In this document: one piece after another, positions 18,696-28,788 of the stretch
Layout: the number at the start of each line of letters is the position of its first letter
Position numbering within the stretch: position 1 is the first letter of the stretch
Assembly: GCF_003019275.1 (NCBI RefSeq)
Contig: NZ_CP027848.1
Span: 1,736,001 to 1,800,000 of the forward strand
Length of the DNA: 64,000 bases
Source: Staphylococcus muscae
GTDB lineage: Bacteria > Bacillota > Bacilli > Staphylococcales > Staphylococcaceae
Direction of reading: 5' to 3'
Notes under the pieces: model-generated
The model's input: the letters and a program-made list of their open reading frames with translations, nothing else
The model's database searches: none
What the model was told of the DNA's origin: nothing
Program-made: the position numbers and the translations under genes

Positions 18696-18929
18696 ATGGC
18701 AAGACATGAAGTAGTACGTGTATTAGACGATCAAATGTTTTTTGTAAATGTAAAAAGTGCGACCGAACTAGGTGTCGGACAATATGTGGAAGTATTAAAT
18801 ACTTCAAAATCGTATAAAACTTTGGCGAGAGTTCTTGAAGTTTATGATAAATATGCGATTTGTGAAAAGCTAGGTAGACGAAAGGTTTTTTATGGAGACG
18901 AAGTACGGTTTAGACCTCGTTATGATTAA
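18696..18929 (+). CDS. Small conserved hypothetical protein
   Basis: A 77-residue, basic, soluble protein with no membrane segment. The sequence has a beta-rich pattern (HEVVRVLDDQMFFVNVKS, VGQYVEVLNTSKSYKTLARVLEVYD, RRKVFYGDEVRFRP) suggesting a small SH3- or OB-like barrel, but this is only an impression. The codon pattern and an RBS-like GTGGTGA upstream support expression. The leader contains a short hairpin (CTTATG/CATAAG, 18661-18681). It is monocistronic and ends in a strong terminator shared with the convergent gene pair. Confidence 0.6.
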   Translation: MARHEVVRVLDDQMFFVNVKSATELGVGQYVEVLNTSKSYKTLARVLEVYDKYAICEKLGRRKVFYGDEVRFRPRYD

Positions 18930-18935
18930 TTAAAG

Positions 18936-18978
18936 AAAAGCGCAGCGGAGCACAAAAATGTGCTTCACTGCGCTTTTT
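18936..18978. terminator. Bidirectional terminator
   Basis: AAAGCGCAG...GAGCACA pairs with TGTGCTTC...CTGCGCTTT around a four-base A loop, with A and T tracts on the two sides. It serves the small plus-strand gene and the converging DUF2922 gene. Confidence 0.85.
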
Positions 18979-18981
18979 CAG

Positions 18982-19197
18982 TTAGAAGAGTATGGTGATT
19001 GTTTTATCGATTAATTGTGCGGTTTTTGCATGTGTTACTTGCAGGGCGGGGGTGGTTAGGATGTTAAGTTTAACAAGGTTTTCTGCTTGTGCCACTGCGA
19101 GTTCTTTGTCGATGTTTAGTTTAATGTTTGGCAATGTCAATCGAACGGGTTTTTGTTGCAATGTGTCGAATGTGATATCGAGTGTTTTACTGTTCAT
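18982..19197 (-). CDS. DUF2922 family small protein
   Basis: A 71-residue protein matching DUF2922 (TLDITFDTLQQKPVRLTLPN followed by a helix and a short strand). The family is of unknown function and usually sits beside a DUF1659 gene, as here. RBS GGAGAT precedes ATG 19197, which lies 14 nt downstream of the partner gene, so the two form an operon. Confidence 0.7.
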   Translation of the reverse strand: MNSKTLDITFDTLQQKPVRLTLPNIKLNIDKELAVAQAENLVKLNILTTPALQVTHAKTAQLIDKTITILF

Positions 19198-19211
19198 AAA
19201 AAGAATCTCCT

Positions 19212-19418
19212 TTACATTGAAATAATTGATGTCTTTACAACTTCAACTTGGTCATAATGTTCTCCAGTTAAAGTTTCAATAATTGTGGCAAAACGGCGTA
19301 AATCATCATTCGTCGCATCCGGATTGAGTTGATTGATTTTACGTGTGGACTTGCTTGTCTTGCCTTCTGGCGTAATGATATTTTGCGTCAAGATAAGAGC
19401 AACTTGTTTTGTATTCAT
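19212..19418 (-). CDS. DUF1659 family small protein
   Basis: A 68-residue protein with the DUF1659 pattern: a strand (VALILTQNIITPEGKTSKST), then a helix with TNDDLRRFATIIETLTGE, then a strand with QVEVVKTSII. Function unknown. Strong RBS GGAGGTC before ATG 19418. It leads the two-gene unit with the DUF2922 protein; similarity of the two folds (strand-helix-strand) suggests they may associate. Confidence 0.65.
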   Translation of the reverse strand: MNTKQVALILTQNIITPEGKTSKSTRKINQLNPDATNDDLRRFATIIETLTGEHYDQVEVVKTSIISM

Positions 19419-19648
19419 AACTTTGACCTCCTTTCAACTTATATATCGAGATGACTATGAAAAAAGGACACAAAAATTTGTGAAAATGGCATAATATTTT
19501 GTAACCGAATACATACTTGATATATAAGTATCGACAGTTTTTTAGGGTGAAACAATCGCACAGACTTATAAAAAATATAAGAATAAATTCTTTAATGTTA
19601 CATAAATATATTATATGATTATATAAGGAACATATAAGTGGGGTGAAT

Positions 19649-20203
19649 ATGTTGAAATGTGTGGATCCGATTACGAATTATGAAGATATACAGAAAATGT
19701 ATATCCTTTTAAAATCACAGTCGCAGAGAGATTATTTACTGTTTAAGTTTGCCATTCATACAGGTATTAAGTTGAATGAACTACTCAATTTGACTGTTTT
19801 AGATGTGATGCAAGATCAAAATGAAGTGATTATGCATTGGGAAGCATGTTGCTCTCAAGAAATACATGTCGTATTACCAGAAATATTGCGACAAGAAATA
19901 AAACATTACATTGAAGCGGAGAAGCTAACCTCTCAAGATTTATTATTTCAATCTAAAAGAACAAAGAAAGGCTTGAGCCGTCAGCAAGCATATCGCATTG
20001 TTCATGCTGCTGCTCAAGAAGTAGACATTCCCCATGTAGGATTGACAACGTTACGAAAAACATTTGCTTATCATACATATCGTTCAGGTGTCTCTGTCTC
20101 AATTATCCAAAAATATTTGGGGCATCAAACTGCACAGGAAACGAGAAAATTTATCGGTGTACCTAAAGAGGGCGCACATACGATGATTGCACTTAATCTA
20201 TAA
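19649..20203 (+). CDS. Tyrosine-recombinase catalytic-domain protein, degenerate
   Basis: A 184-residue protein consisting only of a phage-integrase-type catalytic domain; the N-terminal core-binding domain is absent. [12 protein letters not shown] matches box I but has Lys41 instead of the catalytic Arg. Box II reads [10 protein letters not shown]: Arg136 is kept, but Thr133 replaces the usual His. LGHQ keeps His159. The nucleophile position reads ETRKFIG, so Phe168 replaces Tyr. It is thus unlikely to recombine DNA, and may be a DNA-binding relic or regulator. ATG 19649 is a weak choice; TTG 19652 has better RBS spacing. Its stop is 20 nt before mnhA2. Confidence 0.75.
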   Translation: MLKCVDPITNYEDIQKMYILLKSQSQRDYLLFKFAIHTGIKLNELLNLTVLDVMQDQNEVIMHWEACCSQEIHVVLPEILRQEIKHYIEAEKLTSQDLLFQSKRTKKGLSRQQAYRIVHAAAQEVDIPHVGLTTLRKTFAYHTYRSGVSVSIIQKYLGHQTAQETRKFIGVPKEGAHTMIALNL

Positions 20204-20222
20204 AGAAAAAGGAGGCAGGTTT

Positions 20223-22604
20223 ATGTTGATTGGTTTACTCATCACGTTATTAATCGTGATGCTACTTTTAATAGTGATGATGAAATGGGAAACGAAGCAA
20301 TTACCAGGATATATTGCATTGCTTGCTCCAATAATTGCTTCAGGTGTGTTTCTATATCACATTCCCAAAGTATGGAATGAGCATTATGTCACTGAAATAT
20401 ATCAGTGGCTACCAACGTATGATATTAACTTAGTATTACGGTTAGATGGTTTGAGTTTGTTCTTCGGACTACTTATCTCTCTGATTGGTGTGGCTGTATT
20501 CTTCTATGCGACACAGTATCTATCTTATGAACACGATGATTTACCTCGATTTTTTACCTATCTTATTTTATTTATGTTTAGTATGATCGGAATTGTTTTA
20601 TCTAACAATACAATCATATTGTATGTTTTTTGGGAGTTAACAAGTGTTTCATCATTTTTACTTATCAGTTATTGGTATGACCGTTCAGAAAGTCAAAATG
20701 GTGCGATGACATCATTTATGGTTACAGTGCTTGGTGGTCTAGCCATGTTTGTCGGTTTTATGATGTTATATGTGGTGACAGGAACGAATACAATAACAAA
20801 ACAAATCGCAATGCGTGAAGAAATTGCATCGCATTCACTCTTTATCCCAATTATTGTTCTATTGTTGCTAGGCGCTTTCACAAAGTCAGCGCAATTTCCA
20901 TTTCATTTTTGGTTGCCGAAAGCGATGGCAGCACCGACGCCAGTCAGTGCTTATCTACATTCAGCAACGATGGTTAAGGCGGGTATCTTCTTGTTAATGC
21001 GCTTTACACCGATATTAGGGTATAGCGATTTTTATACGTATAGTGTGACATTTGTTGGTTTGATTACGATGATTTACGGCTCATATACAGCGATACGTCA
21101 AAGTGATTTAAAAGGAATTCTAGCTTATTCTACAATAAGTCAGCTCGGTATGATTATGTCGATGGTCGGTCTTGGTGGCGGTATCGCTAAAGCGACTGAT
21201 AGTGCAATGCTTGAAATGTATGCTTATATCATGTTTGCTGCTATCTTTCATTTGTTTAACCATGCTTTGTTTAAAGCGACACTCTTTATGGGTGTTGGTT
21301 TGATTGATCATGAAATGGGGACACGTGATATTCGTTATTTAGGTGGGTTACGACGCTATTTACCATTGACGATGGTTGCAATGTTTGCCGCGTCTTTATC
21401 AATGGCAGGTGTCCCACTGCTAAACGGTTTTATTAGTAAGGAAATGTTTTTTGAAGGTTTGATTCATGCGAGCGAACTGAGTGCATTCAATCGTATTTTA
21501 ACGGCTGTCATTATTGCCATTGGCTTTATTGCGAGCATTTTTACATTTATCTATGCGTTAAATATGATCAAAGTAACTTTCTTTGGAGAAGCGCAAGGCA
21601 AACAACATGTTCACGAACCGAAATGGTTTATCTTGCCAGCTGCAATTTTGGCGCTTACTTTACCGATTGTGTTCTTTGTACCAGACTGGATAGGGACGAA
21701 GCTGATTCAACCAGCATTCTCTAGCGTTGTTGCCAATGTAGAAACTGCCGAAATGGCACCACATCTTGCAGTGTGGCATGGCTTTAATATCCCGCTGATG
21801 ATGAGTCTTGCGGTGATTGTAATTGGGACATTTGTTGTATTACGAGTTGATTTAAAACAATATTTAGTGACAAAACCTGAAAAGTGGACGATTCCTAAAA
21901 TGTTAGAACGTTCAGGCCATTCGGTAGAATCGTATTCAGGCTGGGGTTTACGTGCATTGATGAATAATCGATTGAACTATTATATTGTAGTGACATTTAT
22001 TTTTTATTTTGCAATTAATTTATATGGATTATATCGTGTCGGTGTGCCAGAATTGTACCGCATTGAAGTGACCGACTATCATCTTTTCCATGTATTATTA
22101 CTTTTGACAATTATTCTGATAGGGATCGCATTGATTTTTATTCGTCAGCGATTAACGATGGTTATTTTGACAGGAGGTATTGGATATGCTGTTGCATTGT
22201 TCTTTATCTTGATGCGTGCGCCAGACTTAGCGTTGACACAACTTGTGACAGAGACGATTACGACGGTGCTCTTTATCGTTAGTTTCTCGCGACTTCCAAA
22301 TATTCCACGTGGACAATTCAATTTGAAACGTGAATCTGTAAAAATTACGATATCATTGATGACAGCCATTACAGTAGTTGGCCTTGTTTTTATAATCCAA
22401 CAGGCAGATGCGTTAGAAACGATCTCTGTTTATTATCATGACGCCTATGAAAAGTCTGGTGGTAAAAATATTGTCAATGCAATTCTTGGTGACTTCCGTG
22501 CACTTGATACGATGGCAGAAGGAATTGTGCTTGTGATTGCAGGTTTCGGTATTTATACATTACTAAACTATAAAGATAGGAGAGGTCAAGATGAAAGAGA
22601 ATGA
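20223..22604 (+). CDS. mnhA2: Mnh2/Mrp cation/H+ antiporter subunit A
   Basis: A 793-residue polytopic membrane protein homologous to NuoL plus MbhD/MbhE-like C-terminal segments. The conserved core reads [41 protein letters not shown], and the C terminus matches S. aureus MnhA2 closely ([35 protein letters not shown]). It is the largest subunit of the seven-subunit Na+(K+)/H+ antiporter used for pH and salt homeostasis. ATG 20223 follows AAAGGAGG. It overlaps mnhB2 by 14 nt. Confidence 0.95.
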   Translation: MLIGLLITLLIVMLLLIVMMKWETKQLPGYIALLAPIIASGVFLYHIPKVWNEHYVTEIYQWLPTYDINLVLRLDGLSLFFGLLISLIGVAVFFYATQYLSYEHDDLPRFFTYLILFMFSMIGIVLSNNTIILYVFWELTSVSSFLLISYWYDRSESQNGAMTSFMVTVLGGLAMFVGFMMLYVVTGTNTITKQIAMREEIASHSLFIPIIVLLLLGAFTKSAQFPFHFWLPKAMAAPTPVSAYLHSATMVKAGIFLLMRFTPILGYSDFYTYSVTFVGLITMIYGSYTAIRQSDLKGILAYSTISQLGMIMSMVGLGGGIAKATDSAMLEMYAYIMFAAIFHLFNHALFKATLFMGVGLIDHEMGTRDIRYLGGLRRYLPLTMVAMFAASLSMAGVPLLNGFISKEMFFEGLIHASELSAFNRILTAVIIAIGFIASIFTFIYALNMIKVTFFGEAQGKQHVHEPKWFILPAAILALTLPIVFFVPDWIGTKLIQPAFSSVVANVETAEMAPHLAVWHGFNIPLMMSLAVIVIGTFVVLRVDLKQYLVTKPEKWTIPKMLERSGHSVESYSGWGLRALMNNRLNYYIVVTFIFYFAINLYGLYRVGVPELYRIEVTDYHLFHVLLLLTIILIGIALIFIRQRLTMVILTGGIGYAVALFFILMRAPDLALTQLVTETITTVLFIVSFSRLPNIPRGQFNLKRESVKITISLMTAITVVGLVFIIQQADALETISVYYHDAYEKSGGKNIVNAILGDFRALDTMAEGIVLVIAGFGIYTLLNYKDRRGQDERE

Positions 22605-23016
22605 TTTAGTATTAAAGACTGTGACACATGTTGTCGTCTTTATCATTTTAACGTTTGGCTTCTACCTGTTTTTTGCCGGCCATAATAATCCGGGTGGTGG
22701 CTTTATTGCTGGATTAGTACTCAGTTCGGCATTTATCTTAATGTTTTTAGCTTATGATGTGGCACAAGTATTGGAGGCACTACCGATTGATTTTCGACTG
22801 ATCAGTCTTGTCGGAGCACTAACATCAATAGGGACAGCGGTAGCACCGGTCTTCTTCGGAAAAAATGTACTATATCAACATGATTGGTATGTAGATTTTC
22901 CTTATTTTGGAGAAGTACACTTGTCGACAATCACACTGTTTGAATTTGGTATTTTACTTATCGTTGTCGGGACAGTAGTGACAACAATCTTATCATTGAG
23001 CGGAGGGCGATCATGA
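22591..23016 (+). CDS. mnhB2: Mnh2/Mrp antiporter subunit B
   Basis: A 141-residue membrane protein with four helices and the MnhB signature [16 protein letters not shown]. It belongs to the MbhB/MrpB family of the antiporter complex. RBS AGGAGAGG lies within the end of mnhA2, and its stop overlaps the ATG of mnhC2 (ATGA), indicating tight translational coupling. Confidence 0.95.
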   Translation: MKENDLVLKTVTHVVVFIILTFGFYLFFAGHNNPGGGFIAGLVLSSAFILMFLAYDVAQVLEALPIDFRLISLVGALTSIGTAVAPVFFGKNVLYQHDWYVDFPYFGEVHLSTITLFEFGILLIVVGTVVTTILSLSGGRS

Positions 23017-23357
23017 ATATTATCTTACTTATCGTTATAGGCTTTTTAGTATTCATTGGCACTTATATGGTGCTCTCCCGCAACTTGATACGGATTGTGA
23101 TTGGTATAGCGATTTATACGTATGCCGGCAATATCATCATTATGAGTATGGGTGAATATACAGTTGATAAAAAGGAACCATTGATTGTATCGGGATATGA
23201 GAATTATGTAGATCCATTATTACAAGCAATCGTGTTAACAGCGATTGTCATTGGCTTTGCGATTACTGCCTTTTTACTTGTACTCGTGTATCGTACTTTT
23301 AAAGTAACGAAAGAACATGAAATTGATGTGTTAACGCGAGGTGAAGATGATGAATGA
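23013..23357 (+). CDS. mnhC2: Mnh2/Mrp antiporter subunit C
   Basis: A 114-residue NuoK-like membrane protein with three helices ([69 protein letters not shown]). The LTAIVIGFA stretch is typical of the NuoK/MrpC family. It starts inside the mnhB2 stop and its 3' end overlaps the mnhD2 start. Confidence 0.95.
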   Translation: MNIILLIVIGFLVFIGTYMVLSRNLIRIVIGIAIYTYAGNIIIMSMGEYTVDKKEPLIVSGYENYVDPLLQAIVLTAIVIGFAITAFLLVLVYRTFKVTKEHEIDVLTRGEDDE

Positions 23358-24849
23358 TAACTTACTAGCTTTACCGCTCCTGATACCACTTGTCGGAGCA
23401 TTATTAGTCGGCTTATTTAATAAACAACTGAAGTTAGCGCGTCGTTTTTCACTGTTTGTGTTATTTTCTGGATTTGTCGTGTCATTGTATATGTTAATTT
23501 ATGTGATGCGCCATCAACCAATCGTGCTAGATTTCTCAGGATGGCCAGCGCCATTTGGTATCCAATATGTCGGAGATGCTTTAAGTTTACTTCTTGTGAC
23601 GACAACATTTTTCGTTGTCTGGTCGATTGTAATGTTTGGATTTGGGCGTGGAGAAAAACGTGCGAGTCGTTATTACTTACCGACATTTATTCTGTTCTTA
23701 ACAACAGGTGTTATCGGTTCATTTTTAACATCTGACGTGTTCCATCTGTATGTGATGTTTGAAATTATGCTACTCGCATCATTTGTATTAGTGACACTAG
23801 GCCAATCTGTTGAACAATTACGTGCCAGCATTATTTATGTCGTATTGAATGTGATTGGTTCATGGATCTTTCTTGTAGGTATCAGTCTGTTGTATCGACA
23901 AGTGGGGACATTGAACTTCACTCATATTGCGATACGCATTCAAGAGATGGACGATCCAACTGCAATCCACCTTGTTGCTATGTCATTCATTGTAGCATTT
24001 GGTTCAAAAGCAGCATTGGTATTGTTTATGTGGTTACCAAAAGCATATGCTGTGTTGAACACAGAACTTGCAGCATTGTTCGCATCATTGATGACAAAAG
24101 TAGGTGCATACGCACTGATTCGATTCTTCACGCTGATCTTTAATCAAAGTGGCAATATTGTTGAACCCTTACTTGTCTTTATGTCCTGTGTAACGATGGT
24201 GATTGGTGCAGTCGGCACAATTGCATATAAAGATATTAAGAAAATAGCGGCTTACCAAGTTATCTTGTCGATTGGTTTCGTCATATTCGGTTTAGGAACC
24301 AATACAGTAGAAGGTATTAACGGTGCAATTTTTTATCTGATGAATGACATGGTTGTGAAGGCATTATTATTCTTAGTCATTGGAATTATTGTTTACACGA
24401 CAGGATATCGTCAGTATCGTCATCTTAAAGGACTTGCGAAGAAAGAGCCATGGCTTGGTATTGCATTTGTCGTTGTCACTTTAGCAATTGGTGGCGTACC
24501 ACCATTCAGTGGATTTCCCGGGAAATTATTAATTTTTCTAGGTGCTGTGGAGCATCAGCATTATATTGGATTATCATTGATGATTATTACAAGTTTAATT
24601 GCGATGTTTAGTCTTTTCCGTGTCTTCTTCCATATGTATACAGGTAATGAAGTGAAAGGCGCAGTGATTGAATACAAACCAATCAAACCTGTTCGTAAAC
24701 ATATCATCTTATTTTTAACAACTGTGACTTTATTGTTGGGCTTGATGGCACCAGCAATTATCCAAGTGACAGACTTAGCGACAAAGATGAATATGGATGT
24801 ACAAATGTATGAAGAAATGGTTAATCCAGACTTGCGAGGGGGTCATTAA
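23350..24849 (+). CDS. mnhD2: Mnh2/Mrp antiporter subunit D
   Basis: A 499-residue NuoM/NuoN-like membrane protein with about 14 helices, the second proton-channel-type subunit. [33 protein letters not shown] carries the conserved Lys-containing helix, and [18 protein letters not shown] is the usual late helix. ATG 23350 is placed 6 nt after GAGGTG; ATG 23347 is also possible. It overlaps mnhC2 by 8 nt and abuts mnhE2. Confidence 0.95.
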   Translation: MNDNLLALPLLIPLVGALLVGLFNKQLKLARRFSLFVLFSGFVVSLYMLIYVMRHQPIVLDFSGWPAPFGIQYVGDALSLLLVTTTFFVVWSIVMFGFGRGEKRASRYYLPTFILFLTTGVIGSFLTSDVFHLYVMFEIMLLASFVLVTLGQSVEQLRASIIYVVLNVIGSWIFLVGISLLYRQVGTLNFTHIAIRIQEMDDPTAIHLVAMSFIVAFGSKAALVLFMWLPKAYAVLNTELAALFASLMTKVGAYALIRFFTLIFNQSGNIVEPLLVFMSCVTMVIGAVGTIAYKDIKKIAAYQVILSIGFVIFGLGTNTVEGINGAIFYLMNDMVVKALLFLVIGIIVYTTGYRQYRHLKGLAKKEPWLGIAFVVVTLAIGGVPPFSGFPGKLLIFLGAVEHQHYIGLSLMIITSLIAMFSLFRVFFHMYTGNEVKGAVIEYKPIKPVRKHIILFLTTVTLLLGLMAPAIIQVTDLATKMNMDVQMYEEMVNPDLRGGH

Positions 24850-25332
24850 ATGAGACAAGTTGGTTTGAATATGATGATCGCTATCTTATGGGTGCTATTT
24901 CAAGATGAAGATGCCTTTCGCTTTCCTACATTTTTCTTCGGCTATCTCATTGGATTAATTGTCATCTATTTGTTGCATAAGTTTTTCGGACAAGAATTTT
25001 ATCCGAAAAAAATCTGGGTATCGTTTAAGTTTTTAATGATTTATTTATATCAATTATTCACATCGACCTTTTCAATTGCGAATTATGTTTTATTTCGTAC
25101 GAATAAAATGGCGCCTGGTCTAGTACGCTATGAAACAAAACTAGAATCAGATTGGGCGATTACTTTCTTGACGATTATGATTATTATTACGCCGGGATCA
25201 ACGATCATTAGAGTTAATCGAGATCCAAACATATTTTTAATTCATGCCATTGATTTAACAGATAAAGAGCGTAAAAGCTTATTGAAGAGTATTAAACAAT
25301 ATGAAGCACTTATTTTGGAGGTGACGAAATGA
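24850..25332 (+). CDS. mnhE2: Mnh2/Mrp antiporter subunit E
   Basis: A 160-residue MrpE-family membrane protein, with N-terminal hydrophobic helices and a cytosolic C-terminal domain. [15 protein letters not shown] is the family hallmark (TPGT/S motif). It begins immediately after the mnhD2 stop, downstream of GAGGGGG, and overlaps mnhF2 by 4 nt. Confidence 0.95.
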   Translation: MRQVGLNMMIAILWVLFQDEDAFRFPTFFFGYLIGLIVIYLLHKFFGQEFYPKKIWVSFKFLMIYLYQLFTSTFSIANYVLFRTNKMAPGLVRYETKLESDWAITFLTIMIIITPGSTIIRVNRDPNIFLIHAIDLTDKERKSLLKSIKQYEALILEVTK

Positions 25333-25631
25333 TTTCAGCATGGACAGAGTTTTTCTTATCATCTGCACTCGTTTTATTTGCAGTATCATTAGTTGTAGCA
25401 TTGTTTCGTCTCATTAAAGGTCCTACAACTGCAGACAGAGTTGTTGCCTTCGATGCAATTAGTGCAATTGTCATGTGTATTGTAGGGGTACTCAGCGTGT
25501 TATTCGGGACAGTCTCTTTCTTAGACTCAGTTCTTTTAATCGCGATTATTTCGTTCTTAAGTTCCATAACGATTTCTCGCTTTATCGAAGGGGGGAATGT
25601 GTTCAATGGCAACAATAAACGAAATTTTTAA
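25329..25631 (+). CDS. mnhF2: Mnh2/Mrp antiporter subunit F
   Basis: A 100-residue MrpF-family protein with three membrane helices; [20 protein letters not shown] is the characteristic cytosolic loop. RBS TTGGAGGTG lies in the end of mnhE2. Its 3' end overlaps mnhG2 by 26 nt. Confidence 0.95.
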   Translation: MISAWTEFFLSSALVLFAVSLVVALFRLIKGPTTADRVVAFDAISAIVMCIVGVLSVLFGTVSFLDSVLLIAIISFLSSITISRFIEGGNVFNGNNKRNF

Positions 25632-26043
25632 GTTAGTTGCAGCGATTATGGTATTTGCAGGGAGTTTGATTGCCTTGATTAGTGCTATTGGTGTTGTGCG
25701 ATTCAGAGACGTTTTTTTACGTATTCACGCAGCAACAAAAGCATCGACGGCAGCAGTGTTGTTAACGCTTGTAGGGGTTTTTATTTATTTTATCTTTGCT
25801 CAAGGCTATGTCGGTGTTCGAACCCTGCTCGCACTTGTATTCATTAATATCACATCTCCCGTCGGTGGACATCTCGTGTCACGTGCTGCCTATCGTACAG
25901 GAGCATATATGTATCAAAAAGATGCGAATTCAGGAGATGCAGACTTGAACGAAGATGATATTGATGAAGAAAAGAAACGTCAAATACGTATTGAAAAACG
26001 TGCGAAACGCCGTAAAAAGGTTTATTCTCGATTGGATAAATAA
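25606..26043 (+). CDS. mnhG2: Mnh2/Mrp antiporter subunit G
   Basis: A 145-residue MrpG-family protein. Three membrane helices contain [29 protein letters not shown] and [19 protein letters not shown], both diagnostic, and a basic and acidic cytosolic tail follows. ATG 25606 is preferred because the AGGGGGGA at 25589-25596 is too close to ATG 25597. It is the last gene of the operon. Confidence 0.95.
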   Translation: MATINEIFKLVAAIMVFAGSLIALISAIGVVRFRDVFLRIHAATKASTAAVLLTLVGVFIYFIFAQGYVGVRTLLALVFINITSPVGGHLVSRAAYRTGAYMYQKDANSGDADLNEDDIDEEKKRQIRIEKRAKRRKKVYSRLDK

Positions 26044-26056
26044 TGAGATGGTATTT

Positions 26057-26093
26057 AAACAGTTCACGCTATTTTGAAGTGGACTGTTTTTTA
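26057..26093 (+). terminator. Terminator of the mnh2 operon
   Basis: AAACAGTTCAC pairs with GTGGACTGTTT around a ten-base loop, with six T at the end. Confidence 0.85.
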
Positions 26094-26099
26094 CAAATA

Positions 26100-26145
26100 A
26101 AAGAAGCACATGTCATATTGCAGTTCAGGGACATGTGCTTCTTTC
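26100..26145 (-). terminator. Terminator of the mntABC operon
   Basis: AAGAAGCACATGTC pairs with GACATGTGCTTCTT. On the minus strand the stem is followed by TTTTATTTG, just past the mntC stop. Confidence 0.8.
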
Positions 26146-26148
26146 ACG

Positions 26149-27078
26149 TTATTCGTTATTTTTAACCATACTTTGATGGATTGTATCGATATTACTTTCC
26201 ATCATTTTATAGTATGAATCGCCATCAGTACCTTTCTTACCGATAGAGTCAGTATAAACAGTACCAAAGATTTTGGCATTTGTTTCTTCTCCGAGACTCT
26301 TCATACTCTTATCGCTGACACTTGTTTCAAGAAGTAAATTTTTGATGTGGTGTTGTTTCACAAAATCAATTGCTTGTTTCATTTGTTGAGGCGTTCCTTG
26401 ACTCTCCGTGTTAATTTCCCAAATGTAACCAGGCGTAATGTCATATTGTTGTGCGAAGTATTTGAACGCACCTTCACTCGTAATCATTGCACGTTGCTCT
26501 TTAGGAATATCATTGAATTTGTCTTGACTCTTGTCACTAAGCGCTTCTAATTTCTTAATGTAGGCATCACCATGTTTCATATAGTGATCCTTATGTTTAT
26601 CATCTGCTTTGATAAGTGCTTGTTGAATGTTTTTAGCGTATTGAACGCCGTTTTTAATGCTGAGCCAAGCGTGTGGGTCAATCATATCTTCTGATTTGTT
26701 ACCTTGCTTCAAATAGATAGGTTTGACTGATTTAGAAGCGCGGACGACAGATTGATCATCAAGTGATTTGTCAGCTTGTTTTAACGCTTTTTCAAACCAG
26801 CCGTTTCCACTTTCTAAATTAAAACCGTTGTACACGACAACATCAGCATCTGTTAGAGCTTGAATATCTTTCGGTTTTACTTCATATTCATGTGGGTCTT
26901 GACCGATTGGGACAATGCTGTGGACTTCCGCTTTGTCTCCCGCTACATTTTTAACCATATCAGCTAGAATAGAATTTGTTGCGACCACCTTCACTTTATC
27001 ATGAGATGATTGGTTGTTAAAGCTACATGCAGTTAATACAAGTGCGATAATGCATAGTGTAAGTATTCGTTTAATCAT
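26149..27078 (-). CDS. mntC: MntC, manganese-binding lipoprotein
   Basis: A 309-residue cluster A-I (cluster 9) binding protein. The lipobox LTAC places the lipid anchor near residue 18. Metal ligands expected for MntC are present: His in IGQDPHEYE, His in DPHAWLS, Glu in TSEGAFKYF and Asp in TVYTDSIG. It captures Mn2+ at the outer face of the membrane and passes it to MntB. The ATG overlaps the mntB stop by 4 nt. Regulation is by MntR at the operon promoter. Confidence 0.95.
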   Translation of the reverse strand: MIKRILTLCIIALVLTACSFNNQSSHDKVKVVATNSILADMVKNVAGDKAEVHSIVPIGQDPHEYEVKPKDIQALTDADVVVYNGFNLESGNGWFEKALKQADKSLDDQSVVRASKSVKPIYLKQGNKSEDMIDPHAWLSIKNGVQYAKNIQQALIKADDKHKDHYMKHGDAYIKKLEALSDKSQDKFNDIPKEQRAMITSEGAFKYFAQQYDITPGYIWEINTESQGTPQQMKQAIDFVKQHHIKNLLLETSVSDKSMKSLGEETNAKIFGTVYTDSIGKKGTDGDSYYKMMESNIDTIHQSMVKNNE

Positions 27079-27914
27079 GTTGTTTGATACGCTCCTTTGT
27101 GATTAGATTGAATGAATTTTGCTATGATGAATGTGGCTACATATAGCAATGTTGCGATTAGTACAATAACAGCACCACTTGGTAAGTTGAATATGAAGCT
27201 TAAGTAAATACCAACTGTGGCACTGATGACACTGAATAAACAAGACGTCATCATCATTGTTGAAAGCTTATTTGTGATGAGATAAGCGGTTGATGCAGGT
27301 GTGACAAGTAATGCAACGACGAGAATCACACCGACTGTTTGTACGCTTGCTACAATCACAAGTGCCAATAGCAGCATCACGAAGTAGTGAAGCATTGTTG
27401 TATTCAACCCACTCATACGACTAAAAACAGGGTCGAGGGTTGAAACTTTCAATGGTCGATACAGGATAACAATCAGTGAAACTACAATGATGCTGACAAA
27501 TAAAGTTGTGTAGAATGCCGATTGTGTAATCGCTAAAATGTTACCAAATAAAATATGATACAGATCTGTTGCGCTATGGATGACGCTGATCAGAATAATC
27601 CCTGATGCTAAAAATGCTGTGAAAGTAATTCCGATGGCAGCATCTTTTTTTGTTTTAGAACGATCAGAGATATAACCAATTAAAACACTGCTCAACATTC
27701 CAGTGATAAGTGCTCCGAAGAACATTGGAATATTGAATAGAAAAGACAATGCAACACCTGGCAACACGGCATGACTCATCGCATCACCCATGAGGGATAA
27801 ACCACGAAGGATGATGATGCAACCGACTACACCACATACGATGCCGACGAGTATAGCGGTCAACATGGCACGTGATAAAAACTGATACTCAAAGAGATGT
27901 TGGACGAACGACAT
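27075..27914 (-). CDS. mntB: MntB, manganese ABC importer permease
   Basis: A 279-residue membrane protein of the ABC-3 family (Zn/Mn/Fe importers) with about eight or nine helices. LRGLSLMGDAMSHAVLPGVALSF is the diagnostic segment contacting the metal path. ATG 27914 follows GGAGTCC by 7 nt and lies inside the 3' end of mntA (26 nt overlap), so translation is coupled. Confidence 0.95.
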   Translation of the reverse strand: MSFVQHLFEYQFLSRAMLTAILVGIVCGVVGCIIILRGLSLMGDAMSHAVLPGVALSFLFNIPMFFGALITGMLSSVLIGYISDRSKTKKDAAIGITFTAFLASGIILISVIHSATDLYHILFGNILAITQSAFYTTLFVSIIVVSLIVILYRPLKVSTLDPVFSRMSGLNTTMLHYFVMLLLALVIVASVQTVGVILVVALLVTPASTAYLITNKLSTMMMTSCLFSVISATVGIYLSFIFNLPSGAVIVLIATLLYVATFIIAKFIQSNHKGAYQTT

Positions 27915-28668
27915 GATGTGTGGACTCCTTTCTATGTTGTGTGCGTTTATCTGAGTCTATCAGCGGTTGTTGGTTTAAAAATACAGATTCGATATGCTCA
28001 GGTTTCAAAGCTTCTGTACTTTTACCGAAAAATTGTACAGATTGATTTAATAGTAAAATGCGATCAAAGTATTGCATCGCTGTCGCTAAATCATGATGAA
28101 CAATGAGAATCAGCTTTCCCTGTGCTTTTAGTGTTTCTAATTTTTCTAAAATAATCGCTTCACTTTTAAAATCAATGCCAACAAAAGGTTCGTCTAAAAG
28201 ATATATTTGACTCTCAGACATGAGTGCACGTGCAATAAATACCCGCTGTAACTGTCCACCACTTAAAGCGTTGAGTGGACGCTTTCGCAATTCATAGAGA
28301 GAGAGTTCATGTAGAAGGGTATCTCGTCGTTGTTTCATCTCTTTAGGTATTCGTTTAAACCAGCCAGCATCATGATAACAGCCTGATAACACCAAATCTT
28401 CTACATTAATAGGGAATTCCAAATCAAGTTGAGACTTTTGTGGAATATAAGTGATATCTGTTAAACACTGTTTAATCGGTTGTTGATTAAGTGTGATTGT
28501 ACCGTCGGCTGGAAGCTCCCCAATGATAGATTTGATAAGCGATGACTTTCCGCTACCATTCGGTCCCATGATGCCTATCAATTCTCCACGAAGCGGGAGT
28601 TGTAATGTAATATTTTTCAAGATATGTTTACGACCTAAATACAAGTCTAATCCATTTATCGAAAGCAT
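27889..28668 (-). CDS. mntA: MntA, manganese ABC importer ATPase
   Basis: A 259-residue ABC ATPase with Walker A GPNGSGKSS, signature LSGGQLQRVFIARALM, Walker B IYLLDEPF and a switch His in LILIVHHD. It energises MntB. RBS GAAGGTGG precedes ATG 28668. It is the promoter-proximal gene of the mntABC operon and faces mntR divergently, with the MntR operator between. Confidence 0.95.
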   Translation of the reverse strand: MLSINGLDLYLGRKHILKNITLQLPLRGELIGIMGPNGSGKSSLIKSIIGELPADGTITLNQQPIKQCLTDITYIPQKSQLDLEFPINVEDLVLSGCYHDAGWFKRIPKEMKQRRDTLLHELSLYELRKRPLNALSGGQLQRVFIARALMSESQIYLLDEPFVGIDFKSEAIILEKLETLKAQGKLILIVHHDLATAMQYFDRILLLNQSVQFFGKSTEALKPEHIESVFLNQQPLIDSDKRTQHRKESTHHVVRPTSL

Positions 28669-28691
28669 TTTTCCACCTTCTTAATAAAACT

Positions 28692-28705
28692 TTAGGTTTA
28701 CCTAA
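28692..28705 (-). promoter_or_regulatory. MntR operator of mntABC
   Basis: A perfect inverted repeat TTAGGT-TT-ACCTAA of the DtxR/MntR type. It overlaps the predicted start of mntABC transcription, as expected for Mn2+-dependent repression by the divergently encoded MntR. Confidence 0.8.
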
Positions 28706-28714
28706 CTAATTAAT

Positions 28715-28742
28715 ATTATATACTGAAGATTTCTAATGTCAA
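28715..28742 (-). promoter_or_regulatory. mntABC promoter, near-consensus SigA
   Basis: On the minus strand a perfect TTGACA (28737-28742) and TATAAT (28715-28720) are separated by 16 nt. The predicted start is near 28708, just upstream of the MntR operator. Confidence 0.8.
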
Positions 28743-28788
28743 TCTATTTCATGATACAATATAGATAATATATACAAGAGGTGAAGGT

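Noticed and set aside
19513..19531. ATACTT/AAGTAT inverted repeat before the recombinase-like gene as an attachment site
   Set aside because: No mobile-element ends or duplicated target sites are seen and the recombinase lacks catalytic residues.
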